A stretch of 64,000 bases of DNA from Annona cherimola (taxonomy: Eukaryota; Streptophyta; Magnoliopsida; Magnoliales; Annonaceae), in the NCBI GenBank assembly GCA_030490835.1, contig CM059977.1, positions 17,837,335 through 17,901,334 on the forward strand, in the 5' to 3' direction. Shown here piece after piece: positions 1 to 12,982 of this stretch (its first letter is position 1; each line of letters opens with the position of its first letter). A model generated the notes under the pieces. It ran no database searches and was not told the origin of the DNA. It worked only from the letters and a program-made list of their open reading frames with translations. The position numbers were made by a program, and so were the translations under genes.

Positions 1-1274
1 TTGGTGAGTGATGAAACATTGTAGTCAGCTCTAGCTAGCGTAATTCTGAGAAATTTCAGTCGAACCCATTGTATGGGCCATGTGTGTTATTGCGATGATA
101 ACTATACGCACCTGTTCCAATTTGCCATCGTTTGATGCACTGCAACAAAATTTATTACATGTGGGGAAACGATTTTCCTAATTGGGTGGCTACAGAGACA
201 TTACTATGAAAATGAAAGATAAAATTTTCTTACAAAATCCCAAACCTCTTACGTAGAGGTGAAATTCTTTGTTTGCCGCGTTAATCGCACGCCGGCTTTT
301 TCAGCCAAATTTTAATTTACAAACACTTCTACCAGATGCTGCTTGTATGAACTAATCTCATATTAATTACAACTAAAGTGTTATCATTATTCGAAATCAA
401 ATTTTAATAGCTAAATTAAACATTACTTTTGTCTATATGCATATAAAAAATAATCACATTTAACCAAATGTTACAACTAAAAAGCAACTAATTAAAGGTG
501 CCTTTGGCACCCACAAGAAAATACATTTTTCGCAACAAAAACTTTCTTACTCATGATGATGCTTGCAAAGGAAAATTTTCTTTATTTATAGTAATGCTTT
601 TATAATTAATGTTTAATTTTCTTGCTTATAGTGATGTTTTTGCAGCTAAATAAAAATTTAGTTGCTTAAACATAAAAATCATAAACCATTGACAGCCGAA
701 TAGTTTTTAGTGGTCACTATTTGACATATACTAGCAACCAATTTTTTCTTTGAAAACCAAAATTTGGCTTTTAATAATCAAAATTTGTGGTGGGAATTAG
801 TGATTGGTGGGAATGAGTTTTTTTTTCCTTGAAAAGTAAGAGAATGATGTTATATAATAGAAGTAAAATGAGTATAAATAGAGTAGTAATATAAAAACTT
901 ATGTAAATATTAGAATATAAGTAAGGTAGTTAAAATGTTAAATCAAATCATAAAAATATGTGAAGAGAAGTAGTAAAGTATTTTTGCATATTCATTTGCG
1001 ACGAAATATACAAACAATCGTAGTCCGGACATACTCAATAGAGAGAAATATATATTGCACGCAACTAATAATAAATTAGCTACATAAAATAAAAATTTGT
1101 GGTGGTGCTCATACAGTCATACCTCTTTAATCTCGATAGTATTAATCGGAGCACTTCAATTTTCACTAATAAAGAATCATTTACACATCTGGCATTGCAT
1201 CGTAGGCCAGAATGGTTTTACACAGGTAAACAGAGATGTACGTACATATCTTCAAATCGGATGGGAATCCATAT
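1..1274. other. AT-rich intergenic DNA, no gene seen
   Basis: This is the 3' flank of XTH-1, which is transcribed leftward and ends at 1275. The stretch is AT-rich with many stops in all frames. Around 830-1000 it has A/T-rich wording loosely like the MITE A family described below, but I could not place ends. Nothing else is recognisable. Confidence 0.6.
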
Positions 1275-2835
1275 TTATCTAGAATGTTTGCATTCGGGTG
1301 GGAAGCCACGGGGAAAGCGTTTAAAATCAGTACAATAGTCATAGATCATGCAAGTCTTCTGCGCCCATCTCAGCTCCCTTTTCCACATGGAATCCATCTG
1401 TTCCGTCCTCCAGACATTTGGTGCTGATGATGGTTTGTTCGAGCTGCATGAAGAGCCATTAGGAGCCCAGATGCAACCTCTAGCTCGGAATTTTCTGAAG
1501 GCGGCGGTGAAGGGCGCATGCGACCAATCGGTCTTTACTGCTCCGCCTCTGGTTGCCCAATCATCTGCGTTCCACAGACTGGAGTAGATTCTCATCGGCT
1601 GTTGGTTGGGAAATGGAATGTCGACGGACTCCTTGTTCTCAAAAACTCTAATTGGAATGCCATCCACGGAGAAGCTGGCATTGAAGCATAAGTAATTAAT
1701 TAAGTAAATGATCACCTAAACCCAAAAGATTGATTAGCTGATCCAGGGTTAAACCCTGTTTGAGTGATTAAGATCTGAGGGAGTACTGACATTATACGCT
1801 GAGGGCTCCAGAGTACGGCGTAAGTGTGGAAGTCTGCGGTGGGATCGAACCACAGGTGGAATTGCTGCTCCTTGTCTCCCTTGCCCAGGGTGTAGACATT
1901 GGTGTGCACTGTATATGGATCACCGCTTAAATTGCCAAGGAATTCAAAATCAATCTCATCCCAAGTTGCCCCACTTGACTTGAGCTGTAAAACAATCGGT
2001 ACAAAGTCATTGCCGGTGGCGAAATTTTATTTTTAGGAACCAGCAAAAAATATTTTTTTTGATAGATTTATTATGTGTGGCCACTTTTTTGCACTTTAAA
2101 TTTTAATTTGGCTGCATTTGATATCAATACAAATGCAGCTAAATTCTATGGTAACGATAGTCAAAGGTTTATTACTATTTGCAGCAAAAGTTTGATAGTC
2201 ACATTAAATATTATTTTTGAATGCATTTAATATAAAAAATTTCTAAACAAATATCACAGCTCCAAAGCAACCAAGTAATTGTATTTAAATAATTATGTAT
2301 AATCAAAATACATATAATGTAACCAAATATATTTTATATGCAACTAAAAAATTAGATACCTAAAACAAAATTTATTGTGGCGTATATATTGGATTGGAAT
2401 ATATAGAGAGTATTAGCATATATAGGAATATTGGGGTCTTATTTGCATTTCACGAGTATTTGCAACTCCCAATACATACATATGACTCGGAAGCATTTGC
2501 GGTAATGTTTTAGACTTGTGTTTTGGAAGTAAGTTGGGGATAGTTACGTAGAAGGTGGCGACGGTGCCTGCGGAGTTGCCAGGGACGAGCTTCAACTGAA
2601 TGCTGAATTTGCCGAAGAGATAGGAATCCTTGGATCGGAAGCCAGAGCCAGAGGTTCTGTCTAGAGACAGAGTGAGAAGCTTTCCGTGGTTGTATATCTT
2701 AGCTCGATCTCCTCCCCATGTGATTTCGAAGTCTCTGGAGAAATTAGTAGCGGATGATGCCATGATTGAGGTTGCTAATGCCAGCACTACAAGCACTGCA
2801 CTTGCAGTGCAGCGGGAGAAGGAAATACGTGCCAT
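1275..2835 (-). CDS. XTH: xyloglucan endotransglucosylase/hydrolase (XTH-1), 3 exons, 293 aa
   Basis: The exons on the minus strand are 2835-2548, 1984-1791 and 1674-1275. Both introns are GT-AG, and the joined frame (882 bases) is open to a TGA at 1275-1277. The product is a GH16 cell-wall enzyme that cleaves xyloglucan and transfers it to another chain or to water. Residues 1-27 form a signal peptide. The catalytic block DEIDFEFLG is at 105-113, with E106 the expected nucleophile and E110 the acid/base, followed at once by the N-glycosylation site N114-L-S. The C-terminal XET_C domain has four or more cysteines and ends in the family-typical DYCTD and PPEC blocks. The length is normal for the family. 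The residue before the DEIDFEFLG block is Trp, where most XTHs have His. It is divergent from XTH-2, with about 3 kb between start codons. The family call is very firm; activity as transferase or hydrolase cannot be read from sequence. Confidence 0.95.
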
Positions 2836-2837
2836 AG

Positions 2838-2857
2838 AGAGAGAGAGAGAGAGAGAT
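2838..2857. repeat. (GA)n microsatellite in XTH-1 5' UTR
   Basis: A GA/CT dinucleotide run lies directly upstream of the XTH-1 start codon. On the transcribed strand it is a CT-rich leader, common in plant 5' UTRs. Confidence 0.8.
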
Positions 2858-2896
2858 CAGTTGTTGGGAGATGATCGAGAGCGGAGATTTGGTAGT

Positions 2897-2904
2897 GTTT
2901 TATA
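2897..2904 (-). promoter_or_regulatory. TATA box of XTH-1
   Basis: TATAAAAC on the minus strand lies about 62 bases upstream of the ATG at 2835. This fits a short 5' UTR containing the CT run. Confidence 0.65.
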
Positions 2905-3889
2905 GAAAGAGAAAGAGGGAATATAGGGAAGGTAATATGCAGGGAGGTGTGAGCTTACTCAATTAGCTGTCTTCTTGCTGTTGAAAGCTTGGCAAAACTT
3001 CCACTTCAAAACTAGTAAGCAGCATGTGAGGGCAGAACAAGTGTTTCCGCGTGACTCGCTTTTGCCGATCGAGCACAGGAACAAGTTTCTTAGGCAAGTT
3101 TCCATTTTCGAGCCAGATGATAAGACTCACGCAATTCAAGACCTCCCGTGGGTGTGGGGCAAGGAGGACGCATTTTTACGTGTATTGAAACCTTCTTAAT
3201 TAATTTCTTATATGAATTGTAGCCTATAAGATGCTTCCCGAACTGGCGATGAGGTCAACTTCATTTTAAAATGAATAGCAGCAAGCTGTAGTTCACTGTC
3301 TGCATTTTCGTTGTAACGACACGTTACGTTGTTTTGTCTGTTGCCGACTTAATTGGGTTGAAAATTCAGCTTTGCATCTCTTTTTTAGGTGAGTTTTACC
3401 ATCACTACACATTTTGATTTTTAGCAAACAATGAGTTAAAATTTGGTTGCTAAAATTTTTTTTGTTGCCAATAGTTAGTAATAAATATAATTCATATAAA
3501 AAAAATAATATAATTCATATAAAACAATTAAGAAAAAATTTGGTTGTGAATGAAAGCACGTAGCTCATCATCCTGTTTGTCAGCGTGTAACATGGGAGGG
3601 AGACAGTGAGACCGAAGGGGTTGAACCAAAAAGTGTGACGATGCGCTCATTGGGATTGAGGCCTTCACACAATTCAAGCCCAGTCCCAGCTCGAAAGCTT
3701 ACAAAATTTAAGTTCGTACGAAGGGACCGTTCATTCATCGGTTTTATACCAGCCCAAGAGATGACTGATGAGTATTTCGGAACTGGATGTGAGTGGCCCA
3801 GTCTCTCAACGTCAAACCTCAACTCAACTCATGAAATATCGACCCCGTTGTCACGACCATTGGTTTTATTTATGTTTTTCGAGTTACGG

Positions 3890-4052
3890 TTGTCACGATG
3901 TGTCCAACCGTCACAGTTATTTTCGGCTTTAAGTCTTGCGCCTGCCCAATTTTGTATTTTTGGACTCACCCAAAAGGCATCTTGATCATTTAATTAGAAC
4001 CTCTACTTATAGCCCACGCTCTTTTCTTCATCCTAATTGATATGAGAAGGTA
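3890..4052 (-). repeat. repeat family D copy 1 (LTR-like relic)
   Basis: The reverse complement reads as an ATCAATTAGGATGAAG block, then GGGCTATAAGT, then GCCTTTTGGG. The same ordered blocks occur on the plus strand at 4053-4210, 10441-10600 and 10660-10795. The wording resembles fragments of plant LTR or TRIM elements, which often start near TGTAACATCCCACATC. The class is not proven. Confidence 0.5.
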
Positions 4053-4210
4053 ACATCCCACATCAGTTATGACGAAGGAGGGGACTTGGGCTATAAGTGA
4101 AGGTTCTAGTTGAATAATTAATATGCATTTTGGGATAAGCCTAAAGAACAAAATCATGCGGGCGCAATACCCAAATCCCAAAGCGGACGTGTGACAAGAC
4201 ATAAAGGATT
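4053..4210 (+). repeat. repeat family D copy 2
   Basis: It begins with GTAACATCCCACATCAG and carries GGGCTATAAGTGAAGG and ATGCATTTTGGGATAAGCC. It abuts copy 1 in inverted orientation near 4052, forming a head-to-head pair. Confidence 0.55.
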
Positions 4211-5629
4211 AAAATTAAATATCACTTCAAATAGCTATCTAAACTAATTTTTAACCAAATATGTATAATATGACTACATGAGGAGTAGTCTTGAGATATA
4301 TTAGTTAAAATTTTTATAGTTTTATATTTTAGTATCTATTTTCATATTTTCATTTTAAAAAATTTTATTCATCACTGCATTCTCAGTTTTGATACAGTAA
4401 AGGGTGGGGTGTTACGGTAAACTTAATTAGTAGAGTAAAATCGAAGGCGGCAGTACAAAGTCCATATATACGTAAAAGAAATGACGTTGAGGAGTTGTAA
4501 ATGACAGAAGCTGATATGAGAGTTTAGCAGCAACGTACACATGGCCAACGCTCTGGAACCGGAGGCAACTCAGAGCACACCCACACCCAGCTAATTTTCA
4601 CAATGACGGATCGAGCTGACAAGCCTTAGATGGCTCGTTCGTCTTTTATCCCGAATGCCGACAGCCAGTTTGTTGCCTAATCCTGTCCGTATGTGATGTT
4701 TAGCACCAACCACAAATATTTTTGCAAACGTGCTTCCAATTTCAAGTTTCACTAAAAGCATCACCAAACAAAACCAAGATTTAACTTCTTTTGTGAAGGC
4801 GTGCAATTGCCCGGGGAACACCCTGCATGTGCTAACATAACTGTAAATATGTGGGGGGTGTGGGGGGGTGAGGGGGAGGCATTTGCAGAGTCTGGTCAAA
4901 TAAATGACATGCTGGAAAACTTAGGCTCGAATCTTGTGAAGTTACTCTCCATTTTAATGTTCATGTCACCGTCCGAATCTAGTCCAGTTCTGGCTCAATA
5001 CAACCATTTGACTCGGTTTGACGAGCAGTGGCCGCGCCTGTTGGCCAAGTGCATGTGTGAACAGAAACCAGCTAATCTTAGCCTTCGGATGTTTCTGACA
5101 ACCACTGGCCGTTCCCCCATTTTCTGTTTTTGCATACATGTTGTCGACGTTTACTGGTGATCTCAAATACTCTTTCAATTTTTTGCTTTTCAGAAGAAAA
5201 ATGGAAAATGGAGGAAAGAAGAGAGATGGAAAAGGAATGATGATAGTGACTAGTACCATAAAACAAATGAAAATAAAGTAGATAAACTTTTAAAAAGAAA
5301 AGGAAGCAATAATGTAAACATGTATACGGTTTATTCATGAACTTCATGAACAATATTAATTAATTAATCTCTTATCTGCACATATATATGTGAAGAACAT
5401 CTATGTTATATATTTTAGAAATCATTTAGCTACAAAGACATTTTACGTTAATACTTAATAAACATTCAGTAGAGGGTGTATGCTGAAAGAAAAACATAGG
5501 AGTATATCTGGGCTTTTCGGCGGAAAATTATGATATTATGTGATATTACAAACTTAAAAACCTCCCTTGATAAAAATAAAAAAAGTTCTAAAAAAATAAA
5601 AAATAAAAAAATCCGAGATACCACCTTAT

Positions 5630-5857
5630 CAAAACAACACTACCTGCGCCCATAGATGAACCACAACAACCCCTCAAATACAAATGCCATCTTCCGATCC
5701 TCAATACCTCTGCCGACCAATATCAAACACTCCAAATTCTACCAACCTCTATCCCAGCTGGAGCCCAGCACCACATCAGTATAAAATCCCAGCCACCCAT
5801 GACACCCATCTCCCACACCAGTCCTTTCTCTCGTCCCCTCTTGACCGGTTTGAGAAA
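5630..5857 (+). promoter_or_regulatory. XTH-2 promoter and 5' UTR, conserved with XTH-3
   Basis: TATAAAAT at 5780-5787 lies about 70 bases upstream of the ATG. The whole stretch aligns with 12765-12982 upstream of XTH-3. Shared blocks include ATCTTCCGATC, GCTGGAGCCCA, the TATA box, CAGCCACCCATGA, TCTCCCACACCA and GAGAAAATG. This shows that the promoter was duplicated with the gene. Confidence 0.75.
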
Positions 5858-7617
5858 ATGTGGAAACTAACGCTTCCCACCACTCTCGTTCTCCTGCATG
5901 CCTTCTTCCTAACTTTCGTCGCGGTTGGTTCCGTAGATCTCTCCTCTCAGTTCGATGTCAAGTACGGCGGGGAACGTGTGAAGATATACGGCGGCAATCT
6001 GTATCTCTCTCTCGATGCGGCCTCTGGCTCTGGCTTCGTATCCAAACAGGAATATCTGTTCGGCAAGATCGACATGCAGATCAAGCTCGTCCCAGGAAAT
6101 TCCGCCGGAACAGTTACCACATACTACGTAAGCAGGCAATTTTTCCTTTTACAAATAGGAGAGCTTGATTAATTTACTTCGTGTATCGTCCGTTTTGATG
6201 CTTGAATGAAATATTCACGATTTGACGAGCTTCATTTATTATTTCATGAATTTGTCGAGCAATATATGCATGCAGCTGTCTTCTCCGAGCCCAAATCAAG
6301 ACGAGATCGACTTCGAATTTCTAGGGAACGTGAGCGGGCAGCCCTACGTGCTCCACACCAACTTGTTTACACGAGGGAAAGGTGAGAGGGAACAGCAGTT
6401 CTATCTTTGGTTCGATCCCAGGGACGACTACCATACCTACTCTGTCCTCTGGAATCCCCAGCTCATTCTGTAAGTGTGCTACTAATTTCTTTTTCCCCTT
6501 TCCGAGTTTAGCGTTACTGCTGCTGCTCTACCTACGTGTAGCTTGTTCGCCAGCTGCTGACAATTTTTCACGCTTGTCAGAGCCGATCTTGGTGGGTTAT
6601 GTTGTTTATCGCCTGCCATTCCATGCATGAAAAATCAGACATTCGGATGATGATTGCCACGTTTTTCTCAGGGTGTGGTTGGAGGTTAACTTTAACCTTT
6701 AAAGAAGTCGATCCTTAATCCATTTAGAATTTATATATTTCAACTCTAATTATAATCCATTTAAATCACATTAGAGTTTTAACGGTTGGTCAAATGGGTT
6801 GATTAACAGTGGAAACTGAATCACATTATAAAAAATAAAAATCATAAACTATTTAAAATGTAATTAAACAAAGATATCTAATACTAATAATTTATATGAT
6901 TTTAAAAGATAAATTTTATATTTATTTTTAATTAAAATATTGCTTCTATTGCTAATAATTATGCATGATTTATAAAATAAACATCAATAAAACTGTTAAA
7001 ATAAACTCATTTATTTAAAAACGGGTTAAATGGCTGAAAAACTTCGACCTAATTGGCTTCAAACCAAGTTGAATCAGCGGGGTCACAGATTGTTACTAAC
7101 ACGATTACACCTCTAAAACAAGCCACGTGTGTGAGCCCATTAACGGGCTAGCTATTGAATACTGTTTTTATCAGCTGACGGTCATGGGTTCGAGATATAT
7201 GATTTGATGGCATTATATACGGATGAATGCAGCATGGCGGTGGATGGGGTACCCATCAGGGTCTTCAAGAACAATGAAGCGAGAGGAATTCCATTCCCGA
7301 AGGACCAGCCGATGCGCCTCTACTCGTCCATTTGGAACGCAGATACCTGGGCCACACGCGGCGGCCGCGACAAGATCGACTGGAGCAAGGCTCCCTTCAC
7401 CGCATCCTACCGCAATTTCAATCCGGACGCATGCGTGTGGGCAGGTGGGCGATCGTCCTGCCCCCCTTCCAGCGGGGCCTGGATGAACCAAGGCCTCGAC
7501 GCCAACCAAGTCCAAAAACTAAAGTGGGTCCAGCAGAATTTCATGATCTACAATTACTGCACCGATTACCGACGCTTTCCCCACGGATTTCCCCCTGAAT
7601 GTTCCTCTCCTTTTTAA
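5858..7617 (+). CDS. XTH: xyloglucan endotransglucosylase/hydrolase (XTH-2), 3 exons, 282 aa
   Basis: The exons are 5858-6127, 6276-6469 and 7233-7617. The splice sites are GT-AG, in phases 0 and 2, at the same positions as in XTH-1 and XTH-3; the stop is TAA. The start MWKLTLP is chosen over an upstream in-frame ATG at 5684, because that lies 5' of the TATA box and this one opens directly into a signal peptide (about residues 1-26). The catalytic block DEIDFEFLG is at 99-107 (nucleophile E100, acid/base E104), followed by the glycosylation site N108-V-S. Gln98 replaces the usual His. The C-terminal XET_C domain ends with NYCTD and PPEC. It is a secreted GH16 enzyme acting on wall xyloglucan. 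Its closest relative here is XTH-3, and the two look like a recent tandem duplication. Confidence 0.95.
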
Positions 7618-7686
7618 TTACTTACTTACATCATGGCCACCGTGATGCTGATCATTGTGTGGGTGGTGGTGGCCCACCTACATAGT

Positions 7687-7692
7687 AATAAA
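7687..7692 (+). terminator. polyadenylation signal of XTH-2
   Basis: AATAAA lies 70 bases after the XTH-2 stop codon. The surrounding 3' UTR (GGCCACCGTGATGCTGATCAT, then GGCCCAC) aligns with that of XTH-3, which supports both as real 3' UTRs. Confidence 0.6.
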
Positions 7693-10440
7693 TACCGAAT
7701 TCAACGCAATGCTGTTTATCGGACTATAAATGAAGGGAAGTGATCCAAAACAAACGTTTGGACCATGCATTTGGGTTATACAAATTGTTGCCTTTTATAT
7801 ATTTATATATTTATGATGGTTAATATGAAACTGTTAAAATAAATATCTAACATATAAAAATTTTAAATATATGATTTTTGCATTATACCTATTAATTAAA
7901 TACACGTAGATGAATATTCGTGACGGTTTAGGTAATAAAAACAATGTGGAAAGTGATTTAAAACAAACGCTTGGGCAGCCAGCTGCTAGTTAATTGCTAT
8001 GCAACCCTTAGCTACTTCAAAATCTTATACTCGATCATCAATCTTTCAATAGTTTTAATTACTAACGATTATTGCTTAATGCAGCTAAGTACGTACGTGA
8101 GGGTTAAGTGGGCAGCATTCTGACCAGACAACACAACAACATATGAATCCCATCCAACCGATAAGAGTTTCTTTTTTTAAAGAAAACATTAATGTTTAAG
8201 ATAATGGGATGGCTTGATCTTGCTATATTTACAGGGTGATCCATATCTTAAATGGCTTAAGGGCTAGGTGTAATCGTATTGGGAAAATTGTATTAGAAAT
8301 GAAAAAATAAGCTATTATTTTTTAAAATGAAAAAATATTTTTAGACAATAAAAAAAAAAATTTATCTAATCATCATCTCATTCCCATCCCACGCCAACAA
8401 ATATCAACTTAATGCTCTTGGATCCTAACAAAGTGAACGGCTCCATTAAAACCATGTGTCCGGGCAATTGAACTTTCAATTTTTATGACCAATTATAAGA
8501 TTAACATCACAATCAACGATGCTCAGATAATTAAAATCATAATCTTTGTTGTCGCTATGGGATCCAACCATGCCATTTAATTAGTTAAAGAGTAATTTTT
8601 TTTTATCTAGTTAGTTATGTGAGATGATCTTAGTGACATAAATTTCAAAATGATTTTAATGGCGTTAATATTGTGCCTAAAGTATGCATCTCAACAGGAT
8701 TATTGGTATCAATTTTTATGCATATTCATGATAAATAAATTCATAATTATGTAGTATCAATTGCCATCCATGTCATTTTCATAGGAATTTTTGCAACTTG
8801 ATCATACCATATGAGAACCTTTTTAACAAATTCCACAAAAAGAAACCTTTGTAAAAAAAAAATTATTTTCTTTAAAAATTACAAAAAAATTATGCTAAGC
8901 GATCTGCCCATTTTTCACATGCGCCTAAGCCAGTCTTAAGCTAAGCCCAGTTCAAAGCACGACCTAGTACTAGCACATCTTGCGTTGGTCAAACACTCAA
9001 CCAAGCTAACGTATCCAGATCATTTTTTTTTTTTGGGATAACAAACGAGATATTTGAACCTTCTTCTAGATGATGTGATCAATTCAATATTTAGATACAA
9101 GCCACTTATTTTCATTGTTCAACTATTTGATAGTATGAAAAACGAAAAGCTCTACCCCCCTCTATATCTATACAATGGATGGAAGGATAGAGACTTTTGA
9201 TGTCCCATCCAATCCATCCCTAATTTAGTGGTTAACAATTCTGTTTTGGACATTGTACTTATGAAATTATAATGAAAATTTATTCTTCTAATGTAATTTT
9301 TTTCATAGCACGAATTGATTCCTAAAGAGGTTAATACCCGAGCTTAAAATAAGGGCGTAAGCTTTGATCCTGTTACATGTCAAATCAAGCCCTTATTGGG
9401 AAACTAATTAAGGCTTGAATATAATTTGATGAAATTAAGTACTACCTTGTGTCTTAACCTCCACATTAACCCAAACCTAGAAACTAGAAATTGCACAGCC
9501 GGCTAAGTGTAATGTTTAAACATGCATGGAATTAGTGGAAACCAGCTAATATTTGTGTTAACACTTCATTTAAATGTGAAAATTTAATTTTCAAATGGAC
9601 TTACTACCATTTAGCCCACCCATTTAAGATTTTTTGTGAATTTACATTTGAATTTTTAACACATATATTTACAAGCCTAAATTTGTGTAGGATCCATATG
9701 AAGAATGAGCCTTCAATGCTTCAAGCTCACTTCGAAAATAACTACCAATAATCCATACAGTTGATCAAGAGCAATTTGCATACAACATGAAGTAAATAAT
9801 ATTTTGTCAAGTCTATCAGAACAAAATCAACGTGATGAACAGTTTGGATTAAACAAATAATTAATATTTTATGAAATTTATAATGGTCAAAATAGATTTG
9901 ACCAAGAAATGAGGTGGATTTGTAACATTTCAAATCATGGATGAAAACTACAAGATCTAAGTTGTTAAAATTATTAAGGGACATCAACAAGCTCATGCCC
10001 CATCCAAAATCAAGGAAAAATAGGTGACGATCAAGGCACAAATGAAGGACAAAAAATATACAAAATTAATGGCTAAGAAAGAGTTAATTTACTAGCTAAT
10101 CAAAACTATGGGCCCATTAGTAGTTTAGCAAAACCACCAATAAATTTGCTAGAAAGGACCCCTTAAGTTGAAATATTGCACGGTGGATAAGGTGGGTTTA
10201 TACGAAATATTATATTAGTCTATTGATGTGCAATTTTTTAAAACCTAAAAGCCTATAAAAGGAGCCATTGTTCACTCAACGAAAAAAAACCTAGTAGTCA
10301 TTCCACCCACCAAAATCCCTCTATTTCTGCTATCAATCACTGACCATCTTCACTTGACAAAAAAAATCCTCATGCTTCTGTTTTTTCATCTAAAAAAAAT
10401 TGAAGGCTGGGAATACCTAAGCAGTCCTCTTTTTTGTTTT

Positions 10441-10600
10441 TTTAACATCTCACATCGATTAAGATGAAAAAGGGAGCTTGGGCTATAAGTGTAGATTCTG
10501 ATTGAATGGTCGATGCGCCTTTTGAAGTGAGCTCAAAAAGACAAAATCGTATTGGAGGAAGGCCAAAAGCAGACAATAAATGCAACTGTTAGCCAAGGCG
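10441..10600 (+). repeat. repeat family D copy 3
   Basis: It carries AACATCTCACATCGATTAAGATG, GGGCTATAAGTGTAGATTCTGATTG and GATGCGCCTTTTGAAGTGAGC in the same order as the other copies. It is followed about 220 bases later by copy 4 in the same orientation, so the pair could be two LTR-like ends or a tandem duplication. Confidence 0.55.
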
Positions 10601-10659
10601 TGATAAAATAGTATCAGACCTGATTCCCGATATCCTGCTGGAGCCCTAAGAGGGGTGGA

Positions 10660-10795
10660 TGTAACATCTCATATCAATTAGGATAAAGGAGATAGTTTGG
10701 GCTATAAAGAGGACTATAAGTAAAGGTTCTGATTAAATAGTCGATGCGCCTTTTGGGATGAGCCCAAAAGGACAAAGTCGTGCTGACACAAGATT
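10660..10795 (+). repeat. repeat family D copy 4
   Basis: It starts GTAACATCTCATATCAATTAGG and contains GGGCTATAAAGAGG and GATGCGCCTTTTGGGATGAGCC. It is a direct repeat of copy 3. Confidence 0.55.
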
Positions 10796-11074
10796 TTTTC
10801 CCATGTCATCTCCTATGTGTCCATTTTATATCTCATAAATCCCTACCATATATGTGGTCATTCCTGGCCCTATTTTTGGTTGTCCATTTCCAAGCCATTT
10901 CACCCCCTTCTCCACTCGTTTCAGCCGGCATTCCACCTCAAAAGAAGCTCTTGCATTACCATTGCCCATCCGTGTTTCTTTCCTTCCTCCAGCATTGTGC
11001 GTCTACCCAAGCCATCATCATCCAATGATTACGCCCCTTTGATCCTCATTTACATCAAAACCGGTACGCCTTCT

Positions 11075-11076
<2 letters not shown>

Positions 11077-11161
<85 letters not shown>
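11077..11161. repeat. (AT)n microsatellite
   Basis: A nearly pure run of AT dinucleotides of about 85 bases. Tyr-Ile repeat frames across it on both strands are artefacts. Confidence 0.95.
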
Positions 11162-11165
<4 letters not shown>

Positions 11166-12764
11166 AAAAAATAATAAAAAATCAACATTAACATCCCACT
11201 ATAGCAAGTCATAGCTATTTATATACATTCATTTTTTCTAAGCTGCACGTCATTACATGTAACGTGCCCTTTGCATTAGCTTATTTAAAATTAAAAAAAA
11301 GTGCACTGAAATGAGGCTATTTGCTCTAGGCCGTTGAAAGAATTTTTTTTAACTATTTATACAACGTGCTGTTGCTGCTGAGCCATTTCTTAAAAAAAAA
11401 TACTTATGTGAATCATATATTAGTTGGTGTATTTTATTTTATTTTGAAATTTTGTTAAAACCATGCCATTTCTTTTCAACCGTTCATAATTTTTTTTATC
11501 TAAATCAAGTATTTACGCTACAGTTATTTGTCATTTCATTTATATATATATATCAAAAAAATCAAAACAAATTATTATAAAAAAAATTTTATCTCGTGCA
11601 ATGTGAATAAATTCCCGCATCTAACTTTCAAATTGAGTTAGTGTCTCAAAAAAAAGTCTAAGGATTAACTTCCCGCCTCCACCCTCTTGAACTTTTATAT
11701 AAAAAATTTATATTATTTTTCAGAACTCCTAAAACCAATATACTAGAAAAATATGGTTATATTTTTTTTTAGTTATGAGTTCACCTAGATAATTTTTGTA
11801 TTTCGGTGCCTTATTGTACACGGACTAACCACCGTTATTTAGTTAGTTGCAACTTCAAAAATTAATGTGTTAATTTTACTTTTTATTTATCATGCATATC
11901 TGCAGTTCTATGCATCTTACTGACTATTAATTGCGCTTAACTGAGACATATTTGTGTTTGACTGACTTACATCATTTTAAAATCTCTAATAACTTGCATC
12001 ATCTAAAAATTTTAACGCTTGTATCTCTCTTCTTTAACCTTCATATATATATATATATACATACATCTTCTTTTTATGCACATTTCTGATCTTGAACCCT
12101 TCTTCTACAACTTTTTCACTTTTTTTTACACGTTTCCTTGATGCATTTTACTAACTTCTAACAACGACTAATTGATATATTTGTTTAACTAATTTTGTAT
12201 CATATAAAAAATTTTAATAATTGCATCGTCTAAAAGCTTTAACGTCTGCATTTTTTTTCTTTAATGTCTATGTCTACACCTTCATATTTTTGTCATTTCT
12301 GATCTTGAACTCATTTTCTACATTTTTTTATTTTTTTTATTTGCACGTTCAATTTATATATTTAACTCAAATCATATCTAACTAGCTAACTCACTAACTG
12401 ACATTGCATATTTGATTTTCCTGTATCTTGCATTATATTTATTTTTTACTCTCTTGCCTTCGCAAGTTTGCTTTTCAGCTTAGTTCACAGCTATTTTTAT
12501 TTTTTATTTTGCATTGTACATATTTTATATAAATTGCTACAGCCTCATATGGCTTCATATACGTACTTATGCAATCTTTGGCCTTTTCCCCCGATATTCT
12601 GTGTTTTTTTTTCTGACTCTTGCGCTGACTTCCAACTGATAATTCAGAATAATTCTCTTACGGAGTTTTTTTTTAAAAAAAAATATTGAAAATTGGCGCA
12701 ATAACTAAAAAATATTGTTTTCTTGTAGCCACCATCATTGATCAACTTAAAACTTTCTACATAC

Positions 12765-12982
12765 CACCGTATCAAACTACACTGCAGTCTTTCGTCCATT
12801 GCCCCGCAAATGCTATCTTCCGATCATCATTGCCTCTGCCAGCCAAGACCGCTTTCTCCAAATCCCGCCAACCTCTGATAGCTGGAGCCCATAACCATAC
12901 GCTTATAAAACCACAGCCACCCATGATAGAATCTCCCACACCAACCCCTTCTCACTGGCCCCTCTTGTTTTGTTCAGAGAAA
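12765..12982 (+). promoter_or_regulatory. XTH-3 promoter and 5' UTR, conserved with XTH-2
   Basis: TATAAAA at 12904-12910 lies about 75 bases upstream of the ATG. Order and spacing of the conserved blocks match the XTH-2 promoter (see 5630-5857). Confidence 0.75.

Larger units (their letters stand above)
2960..5620. other. intergenic region between divergent XTH-1 and XTH-2
   Basis: There is no supported gene here. The region contains the head-to-head pair of LTR-like relics at 3890-4210. Open frames up to about 120 codons near 3635-3985 and 4801-5160 match no family I recognise and lack supporting start or splice context. As the shared upstream region of two divergent XTH genes it may hold regulatory sites, but I see no clear cluster. 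Confidence 0.55.
7700..12760. other. intergenic region between XTH-2 and XTH-3
   Basis: No supported gene lies in these 5 kb. The region is AT-rich. It holds two direct copies of repeat family D (10441-10795), an 85-base AT microsatellite (11077-11161) and several poly(T) tracts, for example near 9023-9034 and 12345. Confidence 0.6.

Noticed and set aside
4801..5160. 119-codon plus-strand frame between XTH-1 and XTH-2
   Set aside because: No domain, no signal for expression, and composition near that expected by chance in this less AT-rich patch.
5684..5857. N-terminal extension of XTH-2 from an upstream in-frame ATG
   Set aside because: It lies partly upstream of the TATA box, would bury the signal peptide, and has no counterpart in the aligned XTH-3 promoter beyond a chance open frame.
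10817..11212. Frames with long Tyr-Ile repeats on both strands
   Set aside because: They are translations of the AT microsatellite.
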